Assembly: GCF_000426545.1 (NCBI RefSeq)
Contig: NZ_AUFO01000037.1
Coordinates: 1 to 43,195, forward strand
Source: Paenibacillus massiliensis subsp. panacisoli DSM 21345
GTDB taxonomy: Bacteria; Bacillota; Bacilli; Paenibacillales; Paenibacillaceae
Direction of reading: 5' to 3'
Length of the DNA stretch: 43,195 bases
Position 1 is the stretch's first letter; every line of letters begins with the position of its first letter. A model generated the notes under the pieces. It was not told the DNA's origin. It was given only the letters and a program-made list of their open reading frames with translations, and made no database searches. Both the position numbers and the translations under genes were made by a program. Of this stretch, positions 1 to 7,229 are shown piece by piece.

Positions 1-4
1 AAGG

Positions 5-44
5 GGGTGTCCCAAAAGCCATGAAATGGCTGCTTGGGACACCC
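5..44. terminator. Two-tier hairpin at left edge
   Basis: An 11-bp perfect stem (5-15 with 34-44) encloses a 6-bp stem (17-22 with 26-31) and is followed by CTTTGGTTTT. It is a strong intrinsic-terminator-like structure. It may also be the left tip of the IS1182 element, since it carries the candidate terminal repeat. Confidence 0.6.
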
Positions 45-79
45 TTTGGTTTTAGAGTAGGATATACTTAGGCACTTCG

Positions 80-208
80 AGAGGACGCTCCGTGAACGGA
101 CCGTTGTTCCAATCGCTGTTGTCCCCAGATTTTATTTATTTTCCTAAGCGGTGAAAATCCGGGGACAAAGGCGACCGCTACCGCTTTTCCACAATCAGTC
201 CGTCCTCT
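80..208. repeat. Imperfect palindromic intergenic repeat, about 130 bp
   Basis: The left half begins AGAGGACG and the right half ends CGTCCTCT. The centre pairs TGTCCCCAGATTTT (about 118-131) with AAAATCCGGGGACA (about 155-168). The two arms are similar along their length when one is reverse-complemented, with several mismatches. It has no open reading frame that looks coding. The architecture suggests a dispersed palindromic repeat of the kind moved by partner transposases. That it recurs in related genomes is my recollection, not something visible here. Confidence 0.6.
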
Positions 209-256
209 CCACTGTTTAAGCGGGAGAATCATTTTCAATTCTTTTAAAAATACAAA

Positions 257-320
257 AAAAGAAACCATTCTTTGGTAAAATGGAAGTGTCGAGCAACCAT
301 TTCAAAGGAGGGTTTCTTTT
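257..320 (+). promoter_or_regulatory. Hairpin hiding the transposase RBS and start
   Basis: Three stems stack in register: 257-266 with 311-320 (10 bp, AAAAGAAACC/GGTTTCTTTT), 270-274 with 303-307, and 278-283 with 297-302. The ribosome binding site AAAGGAGG (304-311) and the first two bases of the TTG start (319) are inside the structure. A possible -10 box TAAAAT (276-281) would start RNA near 288. Such RNA would lack the left arm and so be translatable, while read-through RNA from outside would fold shut. Confidence 0.65.
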
Positions 321-1878
321 GTACATTCAATATACCATGGACCAACTTTGCTTGCCAATGGATCTGGAAGAAGATATTCCAGAACACCACCTCGTTCGTG
401 TCGTGAATGCGGCCGTCAATCGGCTGGACGACGCCATTTTTGACGCGGCCTACCCTGGCGGTGGCCGTGACAGCTATCACCCTAAAATGCTTACCAAAGT
501 CATCATTTACGCCTACACTCAGCGTATATATTCCTCCCGCCAAATCGCCAAATCCATCCGGGAGAACATCCTCTTCATGTGGCTCGCCGGACGGCAGCGG
601 CCAGACTTTCGGACCCTTAACCGCTTCCGCTCCGAGCGGATGAAGAGCGTTCTCGAAGCCGTATTTACCGCCGTGCTTCAGTTTCTGGCTGACGAAAAAT
701 ACGTTTCTTTGGAGCAGTACTTTGTGGACGGAACCAAAATCGAGGCCAATGCTAACCGTTATACGTTTGTGTGGGGCAAAGCCGTCAGCAAACACAAAGC
801 CAAACTGCAGGAAAAGGTACATGCCCTGTTCGCTGACATTGAAGCGGCACAAGAGCAGGAAGACCAAGAGAATCAAGGGAAAGATCTTGCTGAACTCGGC
901 ACAGGTTTCGAAGTGAGCAGTGTAAAACTCGAACAAGCCGTGGAAAAGCTTGAAGCTCAGCTTGCCCTAAAACCGAAAGACAAGCCCCTAAAAAAGGCAG
1001 TTCGGAGGCTACGGAAGGATTTGCTTCCTCGGCTGCTAAAGTACGAGCAGTACCAAAAGCTGCTTGGTGACCGAAATAGTTTCAGTAAAACAGACTCAGA
1101 CGCGACGTTTATGCGAATGAAAGAAGACCACATGCGAAATGGCCAGCTGAAACCAGGCTACAATGTACAGATTGGGACCGAAAACCAGTTTATTTTAGCC
1201 TACAGTCTACACCAAAGAGCGACCGACACCCGCTGTTTACAACCGCACATGGAAAAAGCAAGGCAGATCCTTGGGAAACTTCCAAAGACCGTAATTGCGG
1301 ATGCCGGCTACGGCAGCGAAGAAAACTACGCCTACCTGGAAAAGAAAGAGATTCAGGCGGTAGTGAAATATGGCAGCTACCACAAGGAAAAGAGCAAAGC
1401 CTGGAAAGCGAATGTCGGAAAGATGGAGAACTGGATGTACAACGAAGCCGAGGATCACTGGATATGCACGGCTGGACAAACGCTGTATTTCCGCAAAGAG
1501 AGTAAGGAAATCGTAGAGAGCGGATACGAAATTCGGAAGCGTCATTACCGAAGTCAGAGCTGCGAAGGATGTCCGCTAAAAGAAAGCTGCACGAAGGCAA
1601 GGGGAAATCGGGAAGTCGTGGTGAGCTTGGAACGATTACGGTACCAGAAGCAGGCTCGGGAAACGCTGCAAAGCGAGGAAGGATATCTCTTATCCGTACG
1701 CCGAATGACGGAGCCAGAAAGCGTATTTGGACAACTGAAGAACAACCGGGGCTTCCGGCGATTTCTGCTTCGCGGCATCGAAAAAGTGACGCTGGAGGTC
1801 GGCTGGCTTTCGCTCGCCCATAATCTATTGAAGCAAGCTGTAAATGACCAAAAACGCAGAGCAGCGATTCTCCAATAA
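319..1878 (+). CDS. IS1182-family transposase
   Basis: This is a DDE transposase of 519 residues that would move the surrounding insertion sequence. The N-terminal part is the helical DUF772-type DNA-binding region. The catalytic core shows DGTKIEANA (first Asp), VIADAGYGSEENY (second Asp) and ESVFGQLKNNRGFRRF (Glu). The cysteine-rich stretch CEGCPLKESC lies before the last motif and is usual in this family. I chose the TTG at 319 because AAAGGAGG stands 7 bases upstream and the resulting start MYIQYTMDQL is typical. An in-frame ATG at 280 lacks a ribosome binding site. The length is normal and no frame break is seen, so the gene looks intact. The stop codon lies in the loop of the hairpin at 1857-1897. 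Confidence 0.95.
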   Translation: MYIQYTMDQLCLPMDLEEDIPEHHLVRVVNAAVNRLDDAIFDAAYPGGGRDSYHPKMLTKVIIYAYTQRIYSSRQIAKSIRENILFMWLAGRQRPDFRTLNRFRSERMKSVLEAVFTAVLQFLADEKYVSLEQYFVDGTKIEANANRYTFVWGKAVSKHKAKLQEKVHALFADIEAAQEQEDQENQGKDLAELGTGFEVSSVKLEQAVEKLEAQLALKPKDKPLKKAVRRLRKDLLPRLLKYEQYQKLLGDRNSFSKTDSDATFMRMKEDHMRNGQLKPGYNVQIGTENQFILAYSLHQRATDTRCLQPHMEKARQILGKLPKTVIADAGYGSEENYAYLEKKEIQAVVKYGSYHKEKSKAWKANVGKMENWMYNEAEDHWICTAGQTLYFRKESKEIVESGYEIRKRHYRSQSCEGCPLKESCTKARGNREVVVSLERLRYQKQARETLQSEEGYLLSVRRMTEPESVFGQLKNNRGFRRFLLRGIEKVTLEVGWLSLAHNLLKQAVNDQKRRAAILQ

Positions 1879-1897
1879 CGGGAGAATCGCTGCTCTG
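1857..1897. terminator. Terminator-like hairpin over transposase stop
   Basis: A perfect 17-bp stem (1857-1873 with 1881-1897) has the TAA stop codon in its 7-base loop. The T-run after it is weak, so it may act as an RNA-stabilising or bidirectional structure. A second hairpin (1924-1972) follows and is more terminator-like, with CTCTCTTTGTATT after it. Confidence 0.6.
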
Positions 1898-2114
1898 TTG
1901 ACGTTTTAAGCTTTTGAGAACACAGAGGGCCTGTCTCCGCCAGTAGAATATCTACTTATGGGACAGCCTCTCTTTGTATTTCTCCTGTCATTGGCAGTGG
2001 TGAATACGATGAATTAGGGTACATTATCTATAGGGGGTAGGAGGCTCATCAAAGTTCTGGTACAATGATATTTTGCGTTGCAGGACTAATTGTCATCAGG
2101 AGGATTTTTACAAA

Positions 2115-2972
2115 GTGATAAAGGACATGATAAGTCTAACCAAGCCTAGGCTGCTGCAGTTAAATGTATTTGCCTCCTTGGCCGGCTTCTGGATTGCTTC
2201 ACGCTGGTCGCTGGATTGGGGCATTATGCTCTGGATGCTGATCGGTACTACCCTAACGATTGCCTCGGCCTGCGTAATGAACAATTATTGGGACTATGAG
2301 CTGGATCAGCGAATGGAACGAACGCGGGAGCGTGCTGAGCCCATTGATCGACTTTCCTTACGATTTGTCTTCGGATATAGTATTGTGCTCGGGGTCATCG
2401 GGATCGGAATTTTGTTCTTACTCGTGAATCCCGTCACAGGCTTGCTGGGACTGCTTGCCTGGTTCGTTTATGTGGTAGTGTATACAATGTGGCTGAAGCG
2501 CAGTTCCACCTGGAGCACCTCTATTGGTGGAATTGCTGGCTCCATGCCTCCGGTGATGGGCTATTGTGCTGTTCGTGGAGAGGTTGATCTGGGTGCATGG
2601 CTCCTGTTCATCTTTTTGTTTCTGTGGCAGCCCGCGCACTTCTGGTCCCTTGGCATTCGTCGGGTTGAGGAATATCGGGTAGCTGGCTTTCCACTTCTGC
2701 CTGTCGTAAAGGGCGTCCGTCGTACGAAGCTGCAAATGATTCCCTATGTACTTCTGCTAATACCTGCTGGCATTTTACTTTTCGTATATGGCTATACCGG
2801 ATATATTTTCTTGGTGGTGTCGGTCATTGGCGGCGTGGCATGGCTGGTGCATACCATCAGCGGACTTCGTGTTCAGGAGAATGAGCGCTGGGCCAAGGTG
2901 AATTTCATGTTCTCCGTCAATTATCTAATGATCATGTTCATTCTCATGGTAGTCGATACGCCACGCCTGTAG
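2115..2972 (+). CDS. ctaB: Protoheme IX farnesyltransferase (heme O synthase)
   Basis: The 285-residue protein is a polytopic membrane prenyltransferase of the UbiA superfamily. It attaches a farnesyl group to heme b to make heme O for terminal oxidases. The Mg-diphosphate motif appears as NNYWDYELDQRMERT (about residues 56-70), matching the CtaB pattern NxxxDxxxDxxMxRT. The stretches YTMWLKRSSTWSTSIGGIAG and FLWQPAHFWSLGIRR are also typical of CtaB. The GTG start at 2115 is preceded by AGGAGG at 2099-2104; an upstream TTG at 2073 has no such site. The motif continues ERAEP where most CtaB proteins have RP, a small divergence. No ctaA or oxidase genes are adjacent, so this may be a second or detached copy. 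Confidence 0.9.
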   Translation: MIKDMISLTKPRLLQLNVFASLAGFWIASRWSLDWGIMLWMLIGTTLTIASACVMNNYWDYELDQRMERTRERAEPIDRLSLRFVFGYSIVLGVIGIGILFLLVNPVTGLLGLLAWFVYVVVYTMWLKRSSTWSTSIGGIAGSMPPVMGYCAVRGEVDLGAWLLFIFLFLWQPAHFWSLGIRRVEEYRVAGFPLLPVVKGVRRTKLQMIPYVLLLIPAGILLFVYGYTGYIFLVVSVIGGVAWLVHTISGLRVQENERWAKVNFMFSVNYLMIMFILMVVDTPRL

Positions 2973-3109
2973 TGCTTATTTACTCTTCGTTAAACTTATG
3001 CTTCTTAAGAAGCATTCTTTCAGAAAGCTTTTAGCTACGCTTCTCCAGCACGCTTCTGCACGCTTCATTATCGTTTGTTGTTGAATTGCTTCGTATATAA
3101 CGACTAGTA

Positions 3110-3210
3110 AGGTGCAGGAGGTTTGTTCATGATAATCTAATTTGCACTTGTAGCATGAAATCCATACAACAAAACCTCCTACACCTTGACTAAGGTACAG
3201 GAGGTTTTGT
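3110..3210. terminator. Convergent terminator made of three repeat arms
   Basis: The sequence AAGGTGCAGGAGGTTTGTT starts near 3110. Its complement-type arm lies at 3169-3187 and a second forward copy at 3192-3210. The middle arm can pair with either outer arm. With the right arm it forms a 19-bp stem with two mismatches and a four-base loop, suited to ending the minus-strand gene. The far arm could serve ctaB read-through. Confidence 0.7.
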
Positions 3211-3221
3211 TCGTGTTGATC

Positions 3222-4073
3222 TTATTGTGCGCTGTCGATAACCTCTTGCGGGATCGAAATAGCTTCCACCTCGTTAAGCTTGGAGAAGGTAGCGTCCATG
3301 GCCATGCTCATATCAAGTGATTGCCCATCCATGCTCATGTCCATCTGCATTTTGACAGTGGAGCTAAGTGGGAAATAGGTCTTTTTATCAATCAGATAGC
3401 TGATCTCCATACTCTTCAGGTTCATTTGCTGCAGCATCGCCGATAGCTGTTCGTCGGCAGCACCACTTTGACTCAGAAATTTCTCGGCCAAGGCTTTTAC
3501 GTTATCGCCAGAAATCTTGGCTTCCATGAAGTATTGTCCATCCTTCTCGGAGACGTTAACTTCGTCAAGGATCGAGCTGAGCTGCTTCAGCTGCTCCTCA
3601 GGATTCCCTTGTGCTTTCATCTGTTCAACCAGTTCTGTAATGGTCGCATCAGGCAGCTTCATCCACGTTCCGGCATTTTCCATGTAGGCAGCTTTTTCGG
3701 TAATGTACTGCTTCATGGTTGTTTTCTCGGCAACACCAGGCATCTCGGTAACAATCTCCGAATAGACGCCAAGTGGCTCACCTACATAATCCATGTCAAT
3801 AGTCATATTGAGCTTCTGATCCTGTGTATTCTCACCAGCTGTGATCTTCATGTCTTGGTTGATGCTGCTTTGCATGTGGAAGCTCTTCAGATTGGCTCCC
3901 TCACTAGCAACCTTCTCGATCAATTCCTGAGCTGTTGGCAATGCCTCTGCTTGAGTAGCTGTACCTGTACCTGCGGCCGGAGCCGCCTCTTGTGGAGCAG
4001 CGCTGTTGCTACCACATGCGGTGATGCTGATCGCCGCGAGCAACCCCACTGCAATTGATGTCCATTTCTTCAC
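3222..4073 (-). CDS. DUF6612-like lipoprotein
   Basis: A 283-residue exported lipoprotein. The N-terminus MKKWTSIAVGLLAAISITAC gives a signal peptide with lipobox ITAC, followed by an Ala/Pro/Thr-rich linker. The mature part begins with a SLKSFHM-like segment (NLKSFHMQSSINQDMKI) and repeats short beta-strand-like stretches with many Met residues. This matches my memory of the DUF6612 family, whose fold resembles lipid-binding LolA/LppX-type half-barrels; that link is inference. The GTG start is supported by AGGGGGT about 8 bases upstream on the minus strand. It stands alone and is convergent with ctaB. Its function is unknown. Confidence 0.75.
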   Translation of the reverse strand: MKKWTSIAVGLLAAISITACGSNSAAPQEAAPAAGTGTATQAEALPTAQELIEKVASEGANLKSFHMQSSINQDMKITAGENTQDQKLNMTIDMDYVGEPLGVYSEIVTEMPGVAEKTTMKQYITEKAAYMENAGTWMKLPDATITELVEQMKAQGNPEEQLKQLSSILDEVNVSEKDGQYFMEAKISGDNVKALAEKFLSQSGAADEQLSAMLQQMNLKSMEISYLIDKKTYFPLSSTVKMQMDMSMDGQSLDMSMAMDATFSKLNEVEAISIPQEVIDSAQ

Positions 4074-4447
4074 AATTATACCCCCTAATGTAGTTAGGGA
4101 TTCTGCTTGTGTCGTGTAACACTTCTTTATTCCAGACTGCCTTCATGGTAATAGCAATAAAAGAAAACACAGAACCCTCTTTATTCAGTACTGCATAATG
4201 GTTATGCAAATACTCAATACACCTAATCATAACCAATATTGGCGAAATATGCAGGAGTCTTAATTCCTAACATGGAATGTATTGTTTGCACACCAAATTA
4301 ATCATACTTTTTTTCAAAATCAGGAATAATGTCCTAGAAACAGACTTTTAGTATGTATTTTTTGTAAGCTATAATAGCATCAGGACAGCTCTGCTTTCAC
4401 AAAAGAACATGATGTGGGATGATGAAGGCACAGGAAGGGGTAGGGAT
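4074..4447. other. Divergent intergenic region with candidate promoter
   Basis: This 374-base AT-rich stretch separates two divergent genes. A TATAAT box at 4370-4375 points to the plus-strand dehydrogenase, with only a weak -35 (TTTAGT, 4347-4352) at 17-bp spacing. I see no convincing open reading frame, operator or RNA gene in the remainder. Confidence 0.4.
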
Positions 4448-5332
4448 ATGGGATTGGAGCCAGGAAAGACGGTTGTTGGTTTTATTGGTATTGGTGTCAT
4501 GGGGAAAAGCATGGCTGGGCATATCAGGCGGGCCGGATATGAGCTGCATGTGTACACAAGGACAGCTGCAAAGGCGCAGGAGCTGATTGAGCTGGGTGCT
4601 GTGTGGCAGGAATCGCCTGCACATCTTGCGGAGATCTGTGACGTGATCATCACGATGATTGGCTATCCCAAGGATGTGGAAGAGGTATATCTGGGGACAG
4701 AGGGGTTGGTCCAGCATGCCAAGAAAGGTGCTTATCTCATTGACATGACGACCTCCAGTCCACTTCTGGCTGCGCGGATTCATGAAGCTGCAGCAGCGAG
4801 GGGATTGTATGCACTGGATGCTCCCGTATCCGGTGGAGATATTGGAGCACGGGACGCGAGACTGTCCATCATGTGCGGTGGTGCGGAGGATGACTTCGCA
4901 GCCGTGCTGCCGATCTTGGAGCTTATGGGAGCCAATGTGGTGCTACAAGGTAAGCCAGGAGCAGGACAGCACACGAAGATGTGCAATCAGATTGCCATCG
5001 CAGCGGGAATGATTGGTGTGTGTGAAGCGCTGGCTTATGCACGTACTGCTGGTCTGGACCCGGCGCAGGTACTGAAAAGCATCGAATCCGGGGCTGCAGG
5101 TAGCTGGTCGTTAAGCAATCTCGGTCCGCGGATGATCGCGGGTGATTTTGAGCCGGGCTTTTATGTGAAGCATTTTATCAAGGATATGGGGATCGCCCTT
5201 GAGGCTGCCAAAGAGATGAAGCTGGAGACACCGGGTCTGGCTCTGGCAGAATCTCTCTATCGCGAACTGGCTGCTCTGGGCTACGAGGAGAAGGGCACGC
5301 AGGTGCTCTATAAGCGCTGGTTCCAGGACTAG
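4448..5332 (+). CDS. 3-hydroxyisobutyrate dehydrogenase-like NAD(P) oxidoreductase
   Basis: The 294-residue protein belongs to the beta-hydroxyacid dehydrogenase family. The N-terminal Rossmann fold shows GFIGIGVMGKSMAGHI, the dinucleotide-binding GxGxxG loop. The substrate motif DAPVSGGDIGARDARLS follows at about residues 118-134. The catalytic lysine lies in GKPGAGQHTKMCNQI. The C-terminal all-helical domain is complete, so it should be an active enzyme on a small beta-hydroxy acid such as 3-hydroxyisobutyrate or tartronate semialdehyde. I chose ATG 4448 because AGGAAGGGG stands just upstream; the in-frame ATG at 4409 has no site. It appears to be a single-gene unit ending at the hairpin at 5481. 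The exact substrate cannot be read from sequence. Confidence 0.88.
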   Translation: MGLEPGKTVVGFIGIGVMGKSMAGHIRRAGYELHVYTRTAAKAQELIELGAVWQESPAHLAEICDVIITMIGYPKDVEEVYLGTEGLVQHAKKGAYLIDMTTSSPLLAARIHEAAAARGLYALDAPVSGGDIGARDARLSIMCGGAEDDFAAVLPILELMGANVVLQGKPGAGQHTKMCNQIAIAAGMIGVCEALAYARTAGLDPAQVLKSIESGAAGSWSLSNLGPRMIAGDFEPGFYVKHFIKDMGIALEAAKEMKLETPGLALAESLYRELAALGYEEKGTQVLYKRWFQD

Positions 5333-5730
5333 ACTAGTGACTTGACCAGCACCTTAACCAGTATCGAGATCAAGTGTGAGTGTAGAGTCGCTGCAAGCGG
5401 GGAGCCTTTTTCAATGCGAAATTAGATTCGCTCAAGGTACTGCTATAGGATTATTCAATAATCGCTAAGCTACAACGGTACGCCTTGGAGGGCTGTGAAT
5501 AGTCTCCAGGGCGTTTTGAATTTCTACTATTTCGCAATTGCATAAATATGAAATGAACCAGAGACTGAGTACGAATAGATGACTTCAGCTAATAAGGGGA
5601 ATTGGTACAAAGTTCTTAAAAAAAGGCTACCACAAGCTGATATGATTTGTCGCCGCATTGTACTATGATGCAATAAGTGCATTATTTGTAAGAGACTACA
5701 TAAGAAGACATAGAGGAGTGGGTATTTGTT
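5333..5730. other. Intergenic region without gene
   Basis: The stretch contains the terminator at 5481-5517 and then an AT-rich leader before the next gene. No open reading frame with a ribosome binding site was found apart from the downstream lipoprotein. Confidence 0.5.
5481..5517 (+). terminator. Intrinsic terminator
   Basis: The stem CGCCTTGGAG (5481-5490) pairs with CTCCAGGGCG (5504-5513) with one G-T pair and is followed by TTTTGAATTT. It ends the dehydrogenase transcript about 150 bases after its stop. Confidence 0.75.
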
Positions 5731-6699
5731 TTGAAGACAGGACATCAGGATCACAGCACAGTACACCAATCAAGCCTAATGGACAGATTCAGAGGCAGTG
5801 TCAGCTTGAAGCTGCTCATGATCGGATTAATCATCGTTCTGCTGAATGCATGCGGTAGTGGTAAAGGTAGTGGTGATGGACAGACGCTCGACAGTCCGAA
5901 TATCGACAGTGATATCCAGGTCGGGCAGGAGACAGGTCAGCCGGCTACTAATGATACGAAGACAGAAGACGGGGCAAGTGAGACGACTGGAACGCAAGCA
6001 GCTGAAGACACAGCTACAGACTCAGGGACGGCCAGTCCCGCTGGACATCTCGGATTAGAGACCTCGCAGGAGGAGCTGGGCTCGTATGTGGATGAGCATG
6101 GCTTCATTCGCATTAAGGAGCATCCCATCCGTCGAGTGAAGGTGCAGGATACGGGCAACATCACTGTAGCCAATTTCGGGGATTCAGTAGTCAATGTAGA
6201 GACAGAGGAGGCCATCCATCCGAATTCAGAGCAATATATTCAGGATGCGTACACATTCTTCACAACAGGGCTTGCACCAGAGGAGACCTATAAGACATGG
6301 AACGAGGCCTCTAATACGGAGAGAGCGCTGGTGAAGGTACTATTTTTGTCGAGAGAAGGATTGCTGATCCTGGAGGAGGCTCAGCGGACCAATGACTTCA
6401 CCAGTGAGTCGGCGCGTAATTCGCTTCGATTCTTCCAGGAAGCTTCTTCTTTGGATTCGTGGCTGCCTAGCGGGATAACCTCCTCGGACACGATTATGTT
6501 CACGAAGTATGACACGCTAACCAAGCCTGCCTGGGCGAAGCTGGCCGCAATTCAAGATCCGGCAGCACAGCCTGAAGCATTCGCAGCAGCCTACCAAGAG
6601 GCAAGAGCAGAGACTAACAATATCATGGGGCTTCTCAATATATTCCTGTCGCCGAATGCACAGGAGCGTCTGGACAAGCTGGATAATGGCAGCAAATAG
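5731..6699 (+). CDS. Hypothetical lipoprotein
   Basis: I do not recognise this 322-residue protein. It starts at a TTG with AGAGGAGTGGG about 10 bases upstream. A hydrophobic segment LLMIGLIIVLLNAC near residues 29-42 ends in a lipobox (LNAC), so it is probably a lipoprotein with an unusually long charged N-terminal tail. A low-complexity Ser/Gly/Thr/Asp/Glu linker runs to about residue 105. The C-terminal part (about 125-320) is compact and helical, with DAYTFFTTGLAPEETYKTWN as a recognisable segment. A later start would shorten the tail but none has a good ribosome binding site. No neighbour shares its strand closely, so the role is unknown. Confidence 0.7.
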   Translation: MKTGHQDHSTVHQSSLMDRFRGSVSLKLLMIGLIIVLLNACGSGKGSGDGQTLDSPNIDSDIQVGQETGQPATNDTKTEDGASETTGTQAAEDTATDSGTASPAGHLGLETSQEELGSYVDEHGFIRIKEHPIRRVKVQDTGNITVANFGDSVVNVETEEAIHPNSEQYIQDAYTFFTTGLAPEETYKTWNEASNTERALVKVLFLSREGLLILEEAQRTNDFTSESARNSLRFFQEASSLDSWLPSGITSSDTIMFTKYDTLTKPAWAKLAAIQDPAAQPEAFAAAYQEARAETNNIMGLLNIFLSPNAQERLDKLDNGSK

Positions 6700-6817
6700 A
6701 ATCTATTCAGGTTGAACGCGTAAAAGTAAGAAAAAGGAGGGCAACAGAGAAGTGTGAAATGGGAAGAGAGACCGCTGTATGCTCTCTTTTATTCTTCAAT
6801 AATAGAGTCATAACTTG

Positions 6818-6852
6818 GCTGGCTAGGATGATCTAGTCAGCTCTTCTTTTTT
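6818..6852 (+). terminator. Intrinsic terminator
   Basis: GCTGGCTAG (6818-6826) pairs with CTAGTCAGC (6833-6841) around a six-base loop and is followed by TCTTCTTTTTT. A weaker hairpin with a T-run precedes it (AAGAGAG 6764-6770 with CTCTCTT 6782-6788). Both would end the lipoprotein transcript. Confidence 0.8.
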
Positions 6853-7152
6853 GGCCACCTCTATGCTCGGGGGTCTTAGTTGATCCGCATATTCACTTGC
6901 TTCCTTAGCTAGTATCACCGATTCGATCCACTCATCCAATCCAATTATAGATTGTTCGCTTTCGTCTTATAACGATGGATGCAGGAGCTTTATGAACTAG
7001 CTTCTCAGCATAACACCTCAAAGGTCGAATCATTGAAGAAATGGTACGGATTTTTGAACACTGTGGATAGAAGACAGAAATTATAATAATAAATGGTAAT
7101 TCAGTATGGCGTGGTAGGGAGGCGCGCACCAGCAGATTGGCAGCATCTATTT

Positions 7153-7167
7153 TTGTAAGCGCAAACA
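7153..7167 (+). promoter_or_regulatory. Catabolite-responsive element (cre)
   Basis: TTGTAAGCGCAAACA fits the CcpA operator consensus WTGNAANCGNWNNCW at every fixed position. It lies about 65 bases after a TATAAT box (7082-7087) and 63 bases before the lyase start, where bound CcpA would block transcription when preferred sugars are present. Confidence 0.75.
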
Positions 7168-7229
7168 TTTAACGATTGTTCAGAATGAATGTACCTTGGA
7201 CCATGACTACACTTGGAAGGAGACTGTAC

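Larger units (their letters stand above)
1..1975 (+). mobile_element. IS1182-family insertion sequence, limits uncertain
   Basis: The segment holds one transposase gene of the IS1182 type with long non-coding flanks. Candidate terminal inverted repeats are positions 5-18 (GGGTGTCCCAAAAG) and the complement of 1955-1968 (GGCTGTCCCATAAG), which agree at 12 of 14 positions. Each lies in the outer stem of a hairpin with a second small stem at its tip (5-44 and 1924-1972). I cannot see a target duplication because the left end touches the window edge. The palindromic repeat at 80-208 may instead be host DNA, in which case the element would begin near 215. The presence of an IS1182 element is secure; the ends are inference. 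Confidence 0.5.
6700..7229. other. Regulatory region upstream of pectin lyase
   Basis: The 530-base gap holds a small hairpin at 6764-6788, a good terminator at 6818-6852, a TATAAT box at 7082-7087 and the cre site at 7153-7167. A minus-strand reading of about 40 codons around 6840-6960 looks mildly protein-like but has no start signal, so I do not call it. Confidence 0.5.

Noticed and set aside
6752..6836. Small frame after AAGGAGG near 6735
   Set aside because: The best-spaced GTG is followed at once by a stop, and the next ATG is 18 bases from the site and spans a hairpin.
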